From positions 1 through 42,512 of the forward strand of contig CAYNLG010000025.1 of assembly GCA_964397995.1 (NCBI GenBank): a stretch of DNA of 42,512 nt, in the 5' to 3' direction. Every line of letters starts with the position of its first letter. Position 1 is the first letter of the stretch. Of the stretch, positions 1 to 7,562 are shown piece by piece. Both the position numbers and the translations under genes were made by a program. Origin of the DNA: CAYNLG01 sp964397995 (GTDB lineage Bacteria > Planctomycetota > Phycisphaerae > FEN-1346). The notes beneath the pieces were generated by a model. It was not told where the DNA came from and made no database searches. It was given only the letters and a program-made list of their open reading frames with translations.

Positions 1-500
1 CGATCGCCGTGCCGGATCCGGACGCTGCCGCGGTCCATCTCGTCGGCGAAGTGCCGCAGGACGTGCTCGCGGTTGGGCTGGTCGACGAGGACCCGCCCGC
101 CCGGCCGCACCGCCCGGGCGAGGCGCGCGAGGACCTCGCCGTTGCCGGCGTCGTCGAAGGACCCGAAGCTGCCGCCCCAGTTCAGCGCCCCGTGGACGCC
201 GCCCACAAGGCCGACCTCCCGCAGGTCGGCCTCGAGGAACTCGCCCTCCAGGCCCTCCTCGAGGAACCGCTGACGGGCCCGCTCCAGGAAGTACGGGTTC
301 CGGTCGATGCCGAGGACCAGCAGGCCCGCCCGGGCCAGGTGGACGGCGATACGCCCCGCGCCGCAGGGGGCGTCGAGCACCGTCTGGTCCTTCCGAAGCC
401 GCAGCGCCTTCTTGAGGAAGGCGGCCTGGTCGGCGGCGTTTTCGTCGCCCCCCAGCCACAGTTCCTCGTCAAACGTCTCGAACCACTCTCTCGGTTTCAT
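1..500 (-). CDS. Class I SAM-dependent methyltransferase (3' end cut by window edge)
   Basis: The frame is open from an ATG at 500 down to the window edge, giving about 166 residues without a stop. The N-terminus MKPREWFETFDEELW is followed by the SAM-binding motif I region VLDAPCGAGRIAVHLARAG near residues 40-58. Next come an acidic motif II (LGIDRNPYFLERAR), a motif with EADLRE, and a post-motif VRPGGRVLVDQPNREH. This is the order of a Rossmann-fold class I methyltransferase of the Methyltransf_25 type. The substrate cannot be told. It lies 34 bp downstream of the class II aldolase on the same strand and may be the last gene of that operon. The C-terminal substrate region lies outside the window. 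The family call is firm; the role is unknown. Confidence 0.85.
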   Translation of the reverse strand, partial: MKPREWFETFDEELWLGGDENAADQAAFLKKALRLRKDQTVLDAPCGAGRIAVHLARAGLLVLGIDRNPYFLERARQRFLEEGLEGEFLEADLREVGLVGGVHGALNWGGSFGSFDDAGNGEVLARLARAVRPGGRVLVDQPNREHVLRHFADEMDRGSVRIRHGD

Positions 501-534
501 GGCCGCCCCCGGCGGGCCCGGCCGCGCTCCGTGC

Positions 535-1185
535 TCACGCCTGGCCTCCCAGGAGGGTGCGGCGATAGGCCTCGACGTCCATGGTGCGGATGGCCTCCTG
601 CTCGGCGTCGGTCAGCGGCCGCGGGGCGCCGGCGATGAGGGCGGCCATCTGGGTCTTGGCGCCGTCCTCGATGCACTTCATGCGGACGAGGGCCTCCCGG
701 GCCGTCCGGCCCAGCGTGACGACCCCGTGGTTCCGGAGGCCCACCGCCGGGGCCCCCGTGCGGAGGGCCGCCTCGACGGCCTCCGCCAGTTCCGGCCCCG
801 CCGGCATCACGAACGGCACGTGGACCACGCGGTCGACGAACGCGACGAAGTCGGGCGTGAAGGCCTCGATGTCGCGCCCGCCGGAGACCAGGCCGGTCGC
901 GAACGGCGGGTGGGCGTGGCAGATGAACGCCGCCTCTGGCCGCAGGCGCAACGCCCGCAGGTGCAGTTCCCACTCGCTTGCCGCCCGCGGCCCGGCCGTC
1001 TGCTGGGCCGTCTCCAGGTCGACGACGGCCCACTCGTCCGCGGCGACGCGGTCGACGTCGTAGCCGGACGGCGAGATGACCATCGCCCCGCCGTCCCGGG
1101 CGCTGATGTTCCCGCCCGAGCCGACCACGAGGCCGGCCTCCGCCAGCGACTTGCCCAGCCACGTCAGTGCCTCGATTACCTGCAC
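535..1185 (-). CDS. Class II aldolase/adducin family protein, probable L-rhamnulose-1-phosphate aldolase
   Basis: A 216-residue class II aldolase. Family signatures are GSGGNISAR near residue 22, the zinc-binding HAHPP near residue 90 and LRNHGVV near residue 157. Members cleave sugar 1-phosphates (fuculose, rhamnulose) to DHAP and lactaldehyde, or act as related epimerases. The chosen start is GTG at 1185, preceded by a purine-rich GGAGAGG; it overlaps the 3' end of rhaA by 10 bp, so the two genes are co-transcribed and probably translationally coupled. Position directly after L-rhamnose isomerase suggests L-rhamnulose-1-phosphate as substrate. The sequence is shorter than E. coli RhaD and closer to the FucA-like branch, so sugar specificity is inferred from context. 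No rhamnulokinase is visible nearby. Confidence 0.85.
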   Translation of the reverse strand: MQVIEALTWLGKSLAEAGLVVGSGGNISARDGGAMVISPSGYDVDRVAADEWAVVDLETAQQTAGPRAASEWELHLRALRLRPEAAFICHAHPPFATGLVSGGRDIEAFTPDFVAFVDRVVHVPFVMPAGPELAEAVEAALRTGAPAVGLRNHGVVTLGRTAREALVRMKCIEDGAKTQMAALIAGAPRPLTDAEQEAIRTMDVEAYRRTLLGGQA

Positions 1186-2501
1186 GGTCGCGTCCTCTCC
1201 CCAAGGCGGCGGCCTCCGCCGCGCGCCGACAGCACCTCGCGCTCGTACCGCCGCACCTCCGCAACCCACGCCCCGGCGGCGGGCACCCCGGCCCGCAGGC
1301 ACAGGGCGTCCCAGACGGCCCCGAACGGCATCGTCTTCATCTGCTCCATCAGGGCCAGGCGTTCGGCCCCGTGGCCGGCGGCCTCCAGTTCCTGCAGCGC
1401 GTCGGTCGGGTCCAGCAGGGCCGCCAGCACCGCCTGCCGCGCCGCCCGCAGGCCGATCACGTACGCCGCCACCCGGTTGATGCTCGCGTCGAAAAAGTCC
1501 ATCGCCAGCAGCGCCCGGTCGAGCGCCCGCCCACGCGCCAGCTCCAGCATGACCGACCGCAACTCGTCGTTCAGGATGGCCACGTGGTCGCTGTCCCACC
1601 GGACGGGCCGGCTCAGGTGCAAGAGGAGCCGGTCCTGGAACGTGAGGACCGCCGAGAGCTTGTCGTCGACGGTCTCGCTCGGGTGGAAGTGGCCCATGTC
1701 CAGGCACAGCATCACGCCGCGCGCCAGGCTGTAGCTCAGGTAGAACTCGAAGGAGCCGACCACGTAGGCCTCGCTCCCGAGGCCGAAGAGCTTCGACTCG
1801 ACCGAATCAAGGCACAGCGCCCGGTCGACCCCCGCCCTCTCGTCGAAGACCCGGTCCAGCGAGGCCACGAGGCGCGCCCGCGGCCCCCAGCGGTCGGCCG
1901 GCAGGTCCTTCATCCCGTCGGGTATCCAGACGTTGACCACCGCCGGCGACCCGGTGGCCCGGGCCATGGCCTCGCCGATGCGGCGGCAGGCCAGGGCGTG
2001 GCCGACCCAGAAGTCGCGGACCGCGGCGTCCGGGTGGGCCAGCGTCAGCCCGTCGGCCGCCAGCGGATGCGAGAAGAACGTCGGGTTGAAGTCCAGCCCC
2101 AGCTCCCGCTCGACGGCCCAGTCCGTCCACCGGCCGAAGTGGGCCGGTTCCAGGGCGTCGCGCGCCACGGGCCGGCCGCCCGTCTCGGCGTAAAGGGCGT
2201 GCAGGTTCAGCCGGTGGGCCCCCGGGACGAGGCCCAGGACGGCCTCCAGGTCGGCCCGCATCTCGTCGCCGGTGCGGGCGCGGCCGGGGTGGCCGCCCGT
2301 GGCCAGGATGCCGCCCGAGTCGACGCCCTCCCCGGCGGACTCCAGGCCCGCGACGTCGTCGGCCTGCCAGCAATGGACCGAAAGCGGCACCGCCAGGGCC
2401 CGTTCGAGGGCGGCCTCGGCGTCGAGGCCGATCTGGGCGTAGGCGTCGCGGGCGGCGGCGTAGGTGGCACTGACGTCGGCGTCGGTCGGTGTGCGGAACA
2501 T
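1176..2501 (-). CDS. rhaA: L-rhamnose isomerase
   Basis: A 441-residue cytoplasmic metal-dependent TIM-barrel isomerase converting L-rhamnose to L-rhamnulose. Diagnostic blocks in order are VHCWQADDV near residue 40, SGGILATGGHPGRART, HRLNLHALYAE, GLDFNPTFFSHP, NVWIPDGMKDLPADR, ESKLFGLGSEAYVVGS, CLDMGHFHPSE with metal ligands, LLLHLSRPVRWDSDHV and AMDFFDASINRVAAYV. These closely match bacterial RhaA. I chose ATG 2501 because GGGAG sits upstream at proper spacing; the further-upstream ATG at 2528 would place the promoter -10 region next to the start. It is followed by the aldolase with a 10-bp overlap. The rhamnose route seems to start here with its own promoter overlapping the stop of the upstream epimerase gene. 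Confidence 0.95.
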   Translation of the reverse strand: MFRTPTDADVSATYAAARDAYAQIGLDAEAALERALAVPLSVHCWQADDVAGLESAGEGVDSGGILATGGHPGRARTGDEMRADLEAVLGLVPGAHRLNLHALYAETGGRPVARDALEPAHFGRWTDWAVERELGLDFNPTFFSHPLAADGLTLAHPDAAVRDFWVGHALACRRIGEAMARATGSPAVVNVWIPDGMKDLPADRWGPRARLVASLDRVFDERAGVDRALCLDSVESKLFGLGSEAYVVGSFEFYLSYSLARGVMLCLDMGHFHPSETVDDKLSAVLTFQDRLLLHLSRPVRWDSDHVAILNDELRSVMLELARGRALDRALLAMDFFDASINRVAAYVIGLRAARQAVLAALLDPTDALQELEAAGHGAERLALMEQMKTMPFGAVWDALCLRAGVPAAGAWVAEVRRYEREVLSARGGGRRLGERTRPCR

Positions 2502-2531
2502 GCCCGGCTCCCGTGTCCGTAGCGGCACGCC

Positions 2532-2560
2532 ACTATCAGCCGGGGCCGGGCGCGTGTCAA
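2532..2560 (-). promoter_or_regulatory. Sigma-70-type promoter for rhaA
   Basis: Reading the minus strand, a perfect -35 TTGACA (2555-2560) and a -10 GATAGT (2532-2537) are separated by 17 bases. The -35 box overlaps the TGA stop of the upstream epimerase gene at 2557-2559. The predicted transcription start is about 20-25 bases upstream of the rhaA ATG. Confidence 0.65.
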
Positions 2561-3384
2561 CTGTTCAGAAGCCCCGCCAGGAACGCCCGCGCCCCGCGCA
2601 GCACCTCCAGCGGCGCCGGCCGCGCCTTCAGCTCCAGGCACACCACCGCCCCCGCGTCCAGACGCGCCAGGCCCGCCGCCAGCGACGCCCAGTCCAGCGA
2701 CCCCTCGCCGGGCGGCAGATGGAGGTCGTCGGTGCCGAAATTGTCGTGGACGTGCAACTCGCGGACCATCGCCCCGAACGCCTCCAGGTACGCCGCCGGC
2801 CCGTGGCCGTCAATCGTGCGGCTGCGGTGGGCGTGGCCGACGTCCAGGCACAGGCCCAGGCCCGTCGTCCGCCAGTCCGTACCCAGCCGCTCCACGGCCG
2901 CGCTCAGCGACGCGATGCCCGTGTGCCCGCTGTTCTCGAGCGCAAGCACCACGTCCGCGTCGCGGGCCCGCGCCGCCAGGTCGCCGACGGCGGCCCAGTC
3001 GACCGTGCCTTGCGGGAGGCCGAGCGTCCGGTCGTGGACCACGAGCACCTCGGCCCCCAGGCGGCCGGCCAAGGCCACCTCGGCCGCCAGGCCCGCGGCG
3101 TCCCATGCCTCGTGCGCCGTGTGGAGGGTTACCGGCAGGCGGCCGCGGGGCAGGGCGGCCAGGGAGACGATCTCGGTCTCGTCGTACGGCCGGTAGTCGG
3201 GACGGCTGGACCAGAGCTCGACGCCGAACCCCGCCGCCAGCAGGCCGCGCGCCGTCTCGGCCATCGGCACGAACGTGGCGCCGCCGGCGGGGGGCGCCGC
3301 CCCGGGGCCGCCCGCGGCGCCGGGCGTCGGCTGCGGATAGACGAGCTGGACGCTGGCGGCGGTGCGCGCGGCGAGGTCGATCAC
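2557..3384 (-). CDS. Sugar phosphate isomerase/epimerase (AP-endonuclease-2-like TIM barrel)
   Basis: A 275-residue xylose-isomerase-like TIM barrel. The metal-ligand pattern of the family is visible: VVLALENSG (Glu), LCLDVGHAH (Asp and His), ELHVHDNFGTDDLHLPPGEG (His and Asp) and VVCLELK (Glu). Members isomerise or epimerise sugars, sugar phosphates or inositols; the exact substrate cannot be read. The start is GTG at 3384, which shares the four bases GTGA with the stop of the preceding propeller gene, so translation is likely coupled. There is no signal peptide, so the enzyme is cytoplasmic while its partner is exported. It lies just upstream of rhaA, whose promoter overlaps this gene's stop codon. 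Confidence 0.82.
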   Translation of the reverse strand: MIDLAARTAASVQLVYPQPTPGAAGGPGAAPPAGGATFVPMAETARGLLAAGFGVELWSSRPDYRPYDETEIVSLAALPRGRLPVTLHTAHEAWDAAGLAAEVALAGRLGAEVLVVHDRTLGLPQGTVDWAAVGDLAARARDADVVLALENSGHTGIASLSAAVERLGTDWRTTGLGLCLDVGHAHRSRTIDGHGPAAYLEAFGAMVRELHVHDNFGTDDLHLPPGEGSLDWASLAAGLARLDAGAVVCLELKARPAPLEVLRGARAFLAGLLNS

Positions 3385-4508
3385 GGGGCGGCCTCGAGCG
3401 CCGTCACCGTCTTGTCCTGGCTCCCGAAGACCACCACGCCGTCCGCCGGGCACGGCGACGAGTGGCTGTCCTTGCCGGTCTGGTACCGCCAGAGCTCCGC
3501 CCCGGTCTCCAGGTCGAGGGCGTAGCCGTGGTCGTCCTCGCTGGTGACGTAAACGGTGTCGCGGGCGACGGTGGGGGCGCAGCGGAGGTCGTCGCCCGTC
3601 ATGAACCGCCACCGCTCGGCGCCCGTCTCGGCGTCGAGGGCATAGAGGTGGTTGTCGTTGCTGCCGACCAGCAGCGTCCCGCCTTTGACGGCGACGGCGC
3701 AGCGGATGTCGTCGCTCGCCTTGAAGGTCCACCGCGGCTGCCCGGTGCCGGTATCCAAGGCGTACAGGGTGCCCTCGCCGTCGCCCACGTAGACGGTGTC
3801 GCCGGCCACGACCGGGGCGCCGCGGACATCGTCCTTCAGCTGGACCCGCCACCGCCGGGCGCCGGTTGTGAGGTCGACGGCGGCCACCCAGCCCTCGCGG
3901 TCGGCGCAGTAGGCGCGGTGGCCGTCGCTGGCGGGCGTCGCCCAGACGTCCTCCTCCATCGCGTAGCGCCAGCGCTCGCGGCCGGTCGCCAGGTCCAGGG
4001 CATAGACGTGGGCGTCGTCCGAGCCCACCAGCACGATGCCCCGGTCGACCGTGACGCCGGAGTTGACGTCCCCGCCCGTCTTGAAGCGCCAGACCTCGAA
4101 GCCGGTGTCGGCGTCGGCGGCGTAGACGGTCCCGTCGTCGGAGCCGAAGATGACCAGTTCGCCCGCGACCGCCGGCGACGAGGAGCAATCGTTGCCCGTC
4201 TTGAACCGCCACCGCTCCGTGCCCTTCAGCAGGTCGATGGCGTAGAGATGGTCGTCGTTGCTGCCGACGAACACCAGGCCGCGCGCGATCGCCGGGGCCG
4301 TCTCGACCCGGTCGCCGGTCATGAAACTCCAGCGGACCCGGCCGAGGTCGCGCACGGGCCGGACGTCGTAGACGCCGGTGTGGGCGGCGTCGGCGCCGGC
4401 CTGGGCGATGGGGTACAGAACGCGGGCCGCGTCGGCCGCCCCCGCCCACCCCGTGGGAACCAGCCATGCGCCGAGCCATGCGATCAGGACGATGCGTCTC
4501 GCTGCCAT
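3381..4508 (-). CDS. Secreted PQQ-like beta-propeller repeat protein
   Basis: A 375-residue protein with a signal peptide (MAARRIVLIAWLGAWLVPTG, cleaved near residue 25). The rest is seven to eight tandem blades of about 40 residues, each following the pattern LYALD-x-x-TG-x-x-RW-x-F-x-TGDD-x-x-x-(S/A)P-x-V-x-x-x-x-V-x-VGS-x-D. This is the PQQ/BamB/WD-like quinoprotein propeller repeat. No separate enzymatic domain is present, so PQQ cofactor binding is uncertain; such proteins are often periplasmic scaffolds or binding proteins. ATG 4508 is preceded by a strong AGGAGG. The gene ends in a GTGA overlap with the epimerase and is transcribed divergently from the glycosidase at 4666. Confidence 0.85.
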   Translation of the reverse strand: MAARRIVLIAWLGAWLVPTGWAGAADAARVLYPIAQAGADAAHTGVYDVRPVRDLGRVRWSFMTGDRVETAPAIARGLVFVGSNDDHLYAIDLLKGTERWRFKTGNDCSSSPAVAGELVIFGSDDGTVYAADADTGFEVWRFKTGGDVNSGVTVDRGIVLVGSDDAHVYALDLATGRERWRYAMEEDVWATPASDGHRAYCADREGWVAAVDLTTGARRWRVQLKDDVRGAPVVAGDTVYVGDGEGTLYALDTGTGQPRWTFKASDDIRCAVAVKGGTLLVGSNDNHLYALDAETGAERWRFMTGDDLRCAPTVARDTVYVTSEDDHGYALDLETGAELWRYQTGKDSHSSPCPADGVVVFGSQDKTVTALEAAP

Positions 4509-4568
4509 GGTGGGGCCTCCTGCCGCCGCGCGGTGAATCGGACGTGTGGTTTGCCCGTCTCTGTGCGT

Positions 4569-4598
4569 AGAATAGAGCGGCGCCGCCGCCCCGGTCAA
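4569..4598 (-). promoter_or_regulatory. Promoter for the propeller-epimerase pair
   Basis: On the minus strand, TTGACC (4593-4598) and TATTCT (4569-4574) are separated by 18 bases, about 60 bases upstream of ATG 4508. It lies in the 157-bp divergent gap shared with the glycosidase gene at 4666. Confidence 0.55.
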
Positions 4599-4665
4599 CC
4601 GCGGGGCGGGGCGGGCACGCATGGGGGCGCGGCCGTTGGAATGGGCCGCCGGATGAGAGGAACGC

Positions 4666-6462
4666 ATGATCCGCACTCCACACCGCAGTCGGACCCGGTT
4701 GGCCGCCCTGGCCGCGGCCGCGTGTTTCCTGGCCTTCGGCGGGCTCGCCCCCGCCGCCCAGCGGGAGGACGGCCCCACGATGGACGTCGTACCCAACGTC
4801 TACGGCGACGGAATCCTCTTCGCCTACTCCGGCCTCGATGGCAAAACGAGCTGGGCCCATCCGCTGGTCGCCAGCACCCTCGACGGCGGCCTCGGCATCC
4901 GCATCCACCTGCCCAAGGACCCGATGATCAAGATCTACCTCCCGGGCGGCCAGGAGCGGAACCTCGATCTCCGGGCCGCCACCGGCGACCTCATCGTCGG
5001 CGACCTCCCGGGCGACCCGTTCCCCCTCGTCATCGGCATGGCCGGGCCGAACCTGATTGCCGGCCGCGTCCCGGCCGGCGGGCGCGTCTCGTTCCAGGGC
5101 GGGGGCAGCGAATGCGTGCTGCTCCGCAAGGCCGTGGGCGACCGGACCCAGTTCGCCTTGGCCTATTCGCCCGAAGGGGGCCAAGTGGCCGCCCGCGAGG
5201 CCGCCCAGGGCCTCAAGGTCAGCATCGACACCCTCGCCGAGAGCCGCATGGGCTTCTACCGGGGCCTGCCCGGGCCGCGCCTCGACGCCGACCGCAAGCT
5301 CAAGCCCACGCTCGCGAAGGCGTGGGGCGTGCTGAAGGTCAACTCCTACGCCCCCGAGGGGCGGATCGAGACCCGATGGACCACCCCGGACCGCTGGCCG
5401 CACCGCGACATGTGGCTGTGGGACTCGGCGTTCCACGCCCTCGGGCTGATGCACCTGGACGTGGCGTTGGCGAAGGACGCGCTGCGGGCCGTGTGGGGCT
5501 TCCAGGACGCGTCCGGATTCCTCCCGCACCAGATGTCGCCGACGTCGGCAAGCCAGATCACCCAGCCGCCCGTCCTGGCGTGGGCGGCGTGGCAGGTCTT
5601 CGAGGCGGACGAGTTCCGCGACCGGGCTTTCCTGGAGCAGGCCTTCGACGTGAGCCGCAAGCACGTCCTGTGGCTCTTCCACAACCGGCGGCTGGACGGC
5701 CCCGTGCCGCCCGAGAAACCGGTCGAGCACGGCGACCCGCTCTTCGTCTGGAAGGACGGGAACGAGTCCGGGGCCGACAACGCGCCGCGCTTCGACGGCG
5801 GGGCGGACTTCGCCGCCGTCGACTTCTCGGCCTACATGGTCCGCGAGTGCCGCACCCTCCAACTCATGGCCCAGCGGCTGAAGTTCGGCGAGCTGGCCAA
5901 GACCTGGGGCCTCCGGGCCGACCGGTGCGCCGAGGCCGCCCGCAAGCACCTCTGGGACCCCGAGCGCAAGTTCTTCTTCGACCGGAAGGGCCCCGGCGGC
6001 GAGTGGATTGACGTCTGGAGCGTCTCGGGCCTGCTGCCGATCTGGGCGGGCATCGCCGACACCGAGCAGACCGAGGCCCTCGTCGGCCACCTGACGAACC
6101 CGGAGAAGTTCTGGACCGCCATGCCCGTGCCGAGCGTGGCGCGCGACGACCCGGCGTTCAAGAAGGACATGTGGCGCGGGCCGACGTGGATCAACATGAA
6201 CTACCTGCTCATCCGGGGCCTGCAGGAGCGCGGCCGCGACCGCGACGCCGAGGCCCTACGCCGCCGCACCCTCGCCGGCGTCCACATGTGGTACATGCGG
6301 ACCGGCGTCCTGTACGAGTTCTACGACCCCGACGGGGACATCTACCCGGCGGACCTGGACCGCAAGAACCGCCTCCAGGCCGGGGTCGGCCTGCCGGTCA
6401 TCGCCGACTACGGGTGGACGGCGGCCCTGACGGCCGACCTGCTGGTGCGGCCGGCGCCGTAG
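4666..6462 (+). CDS. Secreted GH63/trehalase-like (alpha/alpha)6 glycoside hydrolase
   Basis: A 598-residue protein with a signal peptide of about 30 residues (LAALAAAACFLAFGGLAPAA). The N-terminal half is a beta-rich domain. The C-terminal two thirds form a six-hairpin glycosidase: HRDMWLWDSAFHALGL near residue 246, ASGFLPHQMSPT, WKDGNESGADNAPRFDGG near residue 362 (the position of the general-acid Asp in GH63 and mannosylglycerate hydrolases), and KKDMWRGPTWINMNYLL near residue 500. Members hydrolyse alpha-glucosides, mannosylglycerate or glucosylglycerate. The substrate here is undetermined; secretion suggests an exogenous glycan. ATG 4666 follows GAGAGGAACGC. The gene is monocistronic or the first of its strand, and a new promoter precedes the next gene. 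Confidence 0.82.
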   Translation: MIRTPHRSRTRLAALAAAACFLAFGGLAPAAQREDGPTMDVVPNVYGDGILFAYSGLDGKTSWAHPLVASTLDGGLGIRIHLPKDPMIKIYLPGGQERNLDLRAATGDLIVGDLPGDPFPLVIGMAGPNLIAGRVPAGGRVSFQGGGSECVLLRKAVGDRTQFALAYSPEGGQVAAREAAQGLKVSIDTLAESRMGFYRGLPGPRLDADRKLKPTLAKAWGVLKVNSYAPEGRIETRWTTPDRWPHRDMWLWDSAFHALGLMHLDVALAKDALRAVWGFQDASGFLPHQMSPTSASQITQPPVLAWAAWQVFEADEFRDRAFLEQAFDVSRKHVLWLFHNRRLDGPVPPEKPVEHGDPLFVWKDGNESGADNAPRFDGGADFAAVDFSAYMVRECRTLQLMAQRLKFGELAKTWGLRADRCAEAARKHLWDPERKFFFDRKGPGGEWIDVWSVSGLLPIWAGIADTEQTEALVGHLTNPEKFWTAMPVPSVARDDPAFKKDMWRGPTWINMNYLLIRGLQERGRDRDAEALRRRTLAGVHMWYMRTGVLYEFYDPDGDIYPADLDRKNRLQAGVGLPVIADYGWTAALTADLLVRPAP

Positions 6463-6513
6463 CGGGCCGCGCGCCCGCGCCGCCGCCGTATGGAAATGCC
6501 CTCGCCCGGCCGG

Positions 6514-6519
6514 TATACT
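6514..6519 (+). promoter_or_regulatory. -10 element of promoter for the dehydratase-flippase operon
   Basis: TATACT lies 33 bases upstream of ATG 6552 in the 89-bp gap after the glycosidase. A weak -35 (TGGAAA, 6491-6496) sits 17 bases upstream. The -10 box is good; the -35 assignment is tentative. Confidence 0.45.
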
Positions 6520-6551
6520 CACCCCCTGTCGCGTCACGGGCCGGGGACGGC

Positions 6552-7562
6552 ATGCGCCCACTGAAACCGGAGACCATCGGCATTACCGCCACGGTGCCCG
6601 TCGAGGTGCTGCTGGCGGCGGGGGCGGTGCCGATGGACCTGAACAACGTGTTCATCACGGCCGCTTCCCCCTCGGCCCTGGTGGCCGAGGCGGAGCGCCG
6701 CGGCTTCCCCACCAGTTGCTGCGCCTGGATCAAGGGGCTCTACGGCACCGTCCGCCGCCTCGGCCTCCGCCGCGTCATCGGCGTCACCCAGGGCGACTGC
6801 TCCAACACCCACGCCCTGATGGAAGTCCTCGCCAGCGAGGGCGTCGAGGTCCTCCCCTTCAGCTACCCGTACCCGAAGGACGCGGCCGCGCTCGACGCCG
6901 CCCTCGACGCCCTGGCCCACCGCCTCGGCACGACCCGCGCCGCCGCCGAGGCCCAGCGCGAGCGGTTGCGGCCGGTGCGGCGGGCGCTGGCCGAGGTCGA
7001 CCGCCTGACCTGGGACGCCGGCACCGTCACCGGCGAGGAGAACCACCGCTGGCTCCTCGGGGCCAGCGACTTCGGCGGGGACCCCGACCGCTACCGCGCG
7101 GGCGCCGAGGCGTTCCTCGAGCAGGCCCGCGGCCGCACGCCCGCGCCGGACGGCCACCGCGTGGGCACGATCGGCATCCCGCCCATCCGTGAGGGCCTCC
7201 ACGCCCTGCTCCACGCCCGCGGCGCCCGCGTCTGCTTCAACGAGTTCCAACGCCAGTTCGCCATGCTCCCGGCCGCCCGGCCGGGCGGCGACCTCGTCGC
7301 CCAGTACCTCGCCTACACCTACCCGTACGGCGTCGAGGACCGGCTGGCCGACATCCGCGCCGCCGTCCGCGAGCGGCGCCTGGGCGGCCTCGTCCATTAC
7401 GTCCAGAGCTTCTGTTTCCGGCATATCCAGGACCGCCTCATCCGCGAGGGCCTCGACGTGCCCGTCCTGACCCTCGAGTTCGACCGGCCCGGACCCCTCG
7501 ACGGCCAGAGCCGCACCCGGCTCGAAGCGTTCGTCGAGATGCTCGACGTGGGGGTGACGTGA
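6552..7562 (+). CDS. 2-hydroxyacyl-CoA dehydratase D-component-like protein
   Basis: A 336-residue protein resembling the HgdB/FldC type subunit of 2-hydroxyacyl-CoA dehydratases, which use a [4Fe-4S] cluster and an ATP-driven activator for radical dehydration. Cysteines fall at conserved-looking places: PTSCCAW (C56, C57), TQGDCSNTH (C83) and VQSFCFRHIQD (C288). The N-terminus IGITATVPVEVLLAAGAVPMDLN is typical of the short single-subunit members seen in archaea and anaerobes. No activator (HgdC-type ATPase) or second subunit is adjacent. The substrate is unknown; a benzoyl-CoA- or hydroxyacyl-CoA-like reaction should not be assumed. Its stop shares GTGA with the GTG start of the flippase-like gene. 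Confidence 0.78.
   Translation: MRPLKPETIGITATVPVEVLLAAGAVPMDLNNVFITAASPSALVAEAERRGFPTSCCAWIKGLYGTVRRLGLRRVIGVTQGDCSNTHALMEVLASEGVEVLPFSYPYPKDAAALDAALDALAHRLGTTRAAAEAQRERLRPVRRALAEVDRLTWDAGTVTGEENHRWLLGASDFGGDPDRYRAGAEAFLEQARGRTPAPDGHRVGTIGIPPIREGLHALLHARGARVCFNEFQRQFAMLPAARPGGDLVAQYLAYTYPYGVEDRLADIRAAVRERRLGGLVHYVQSFCFRHIQDRLIREGLDVPVLTLEFDRPGPLDGQSRTRLEAFVEMLDVGVT

Noticed and set aside
2557..6090. A 1,177-codon open frame on the minus strand and a 968-codon plus-strand frame (3105-6011) over the same region
   Set aside because: They cover known genes in other frames; only the part at 2557-3384 is real. High GC content keeps false frames open.
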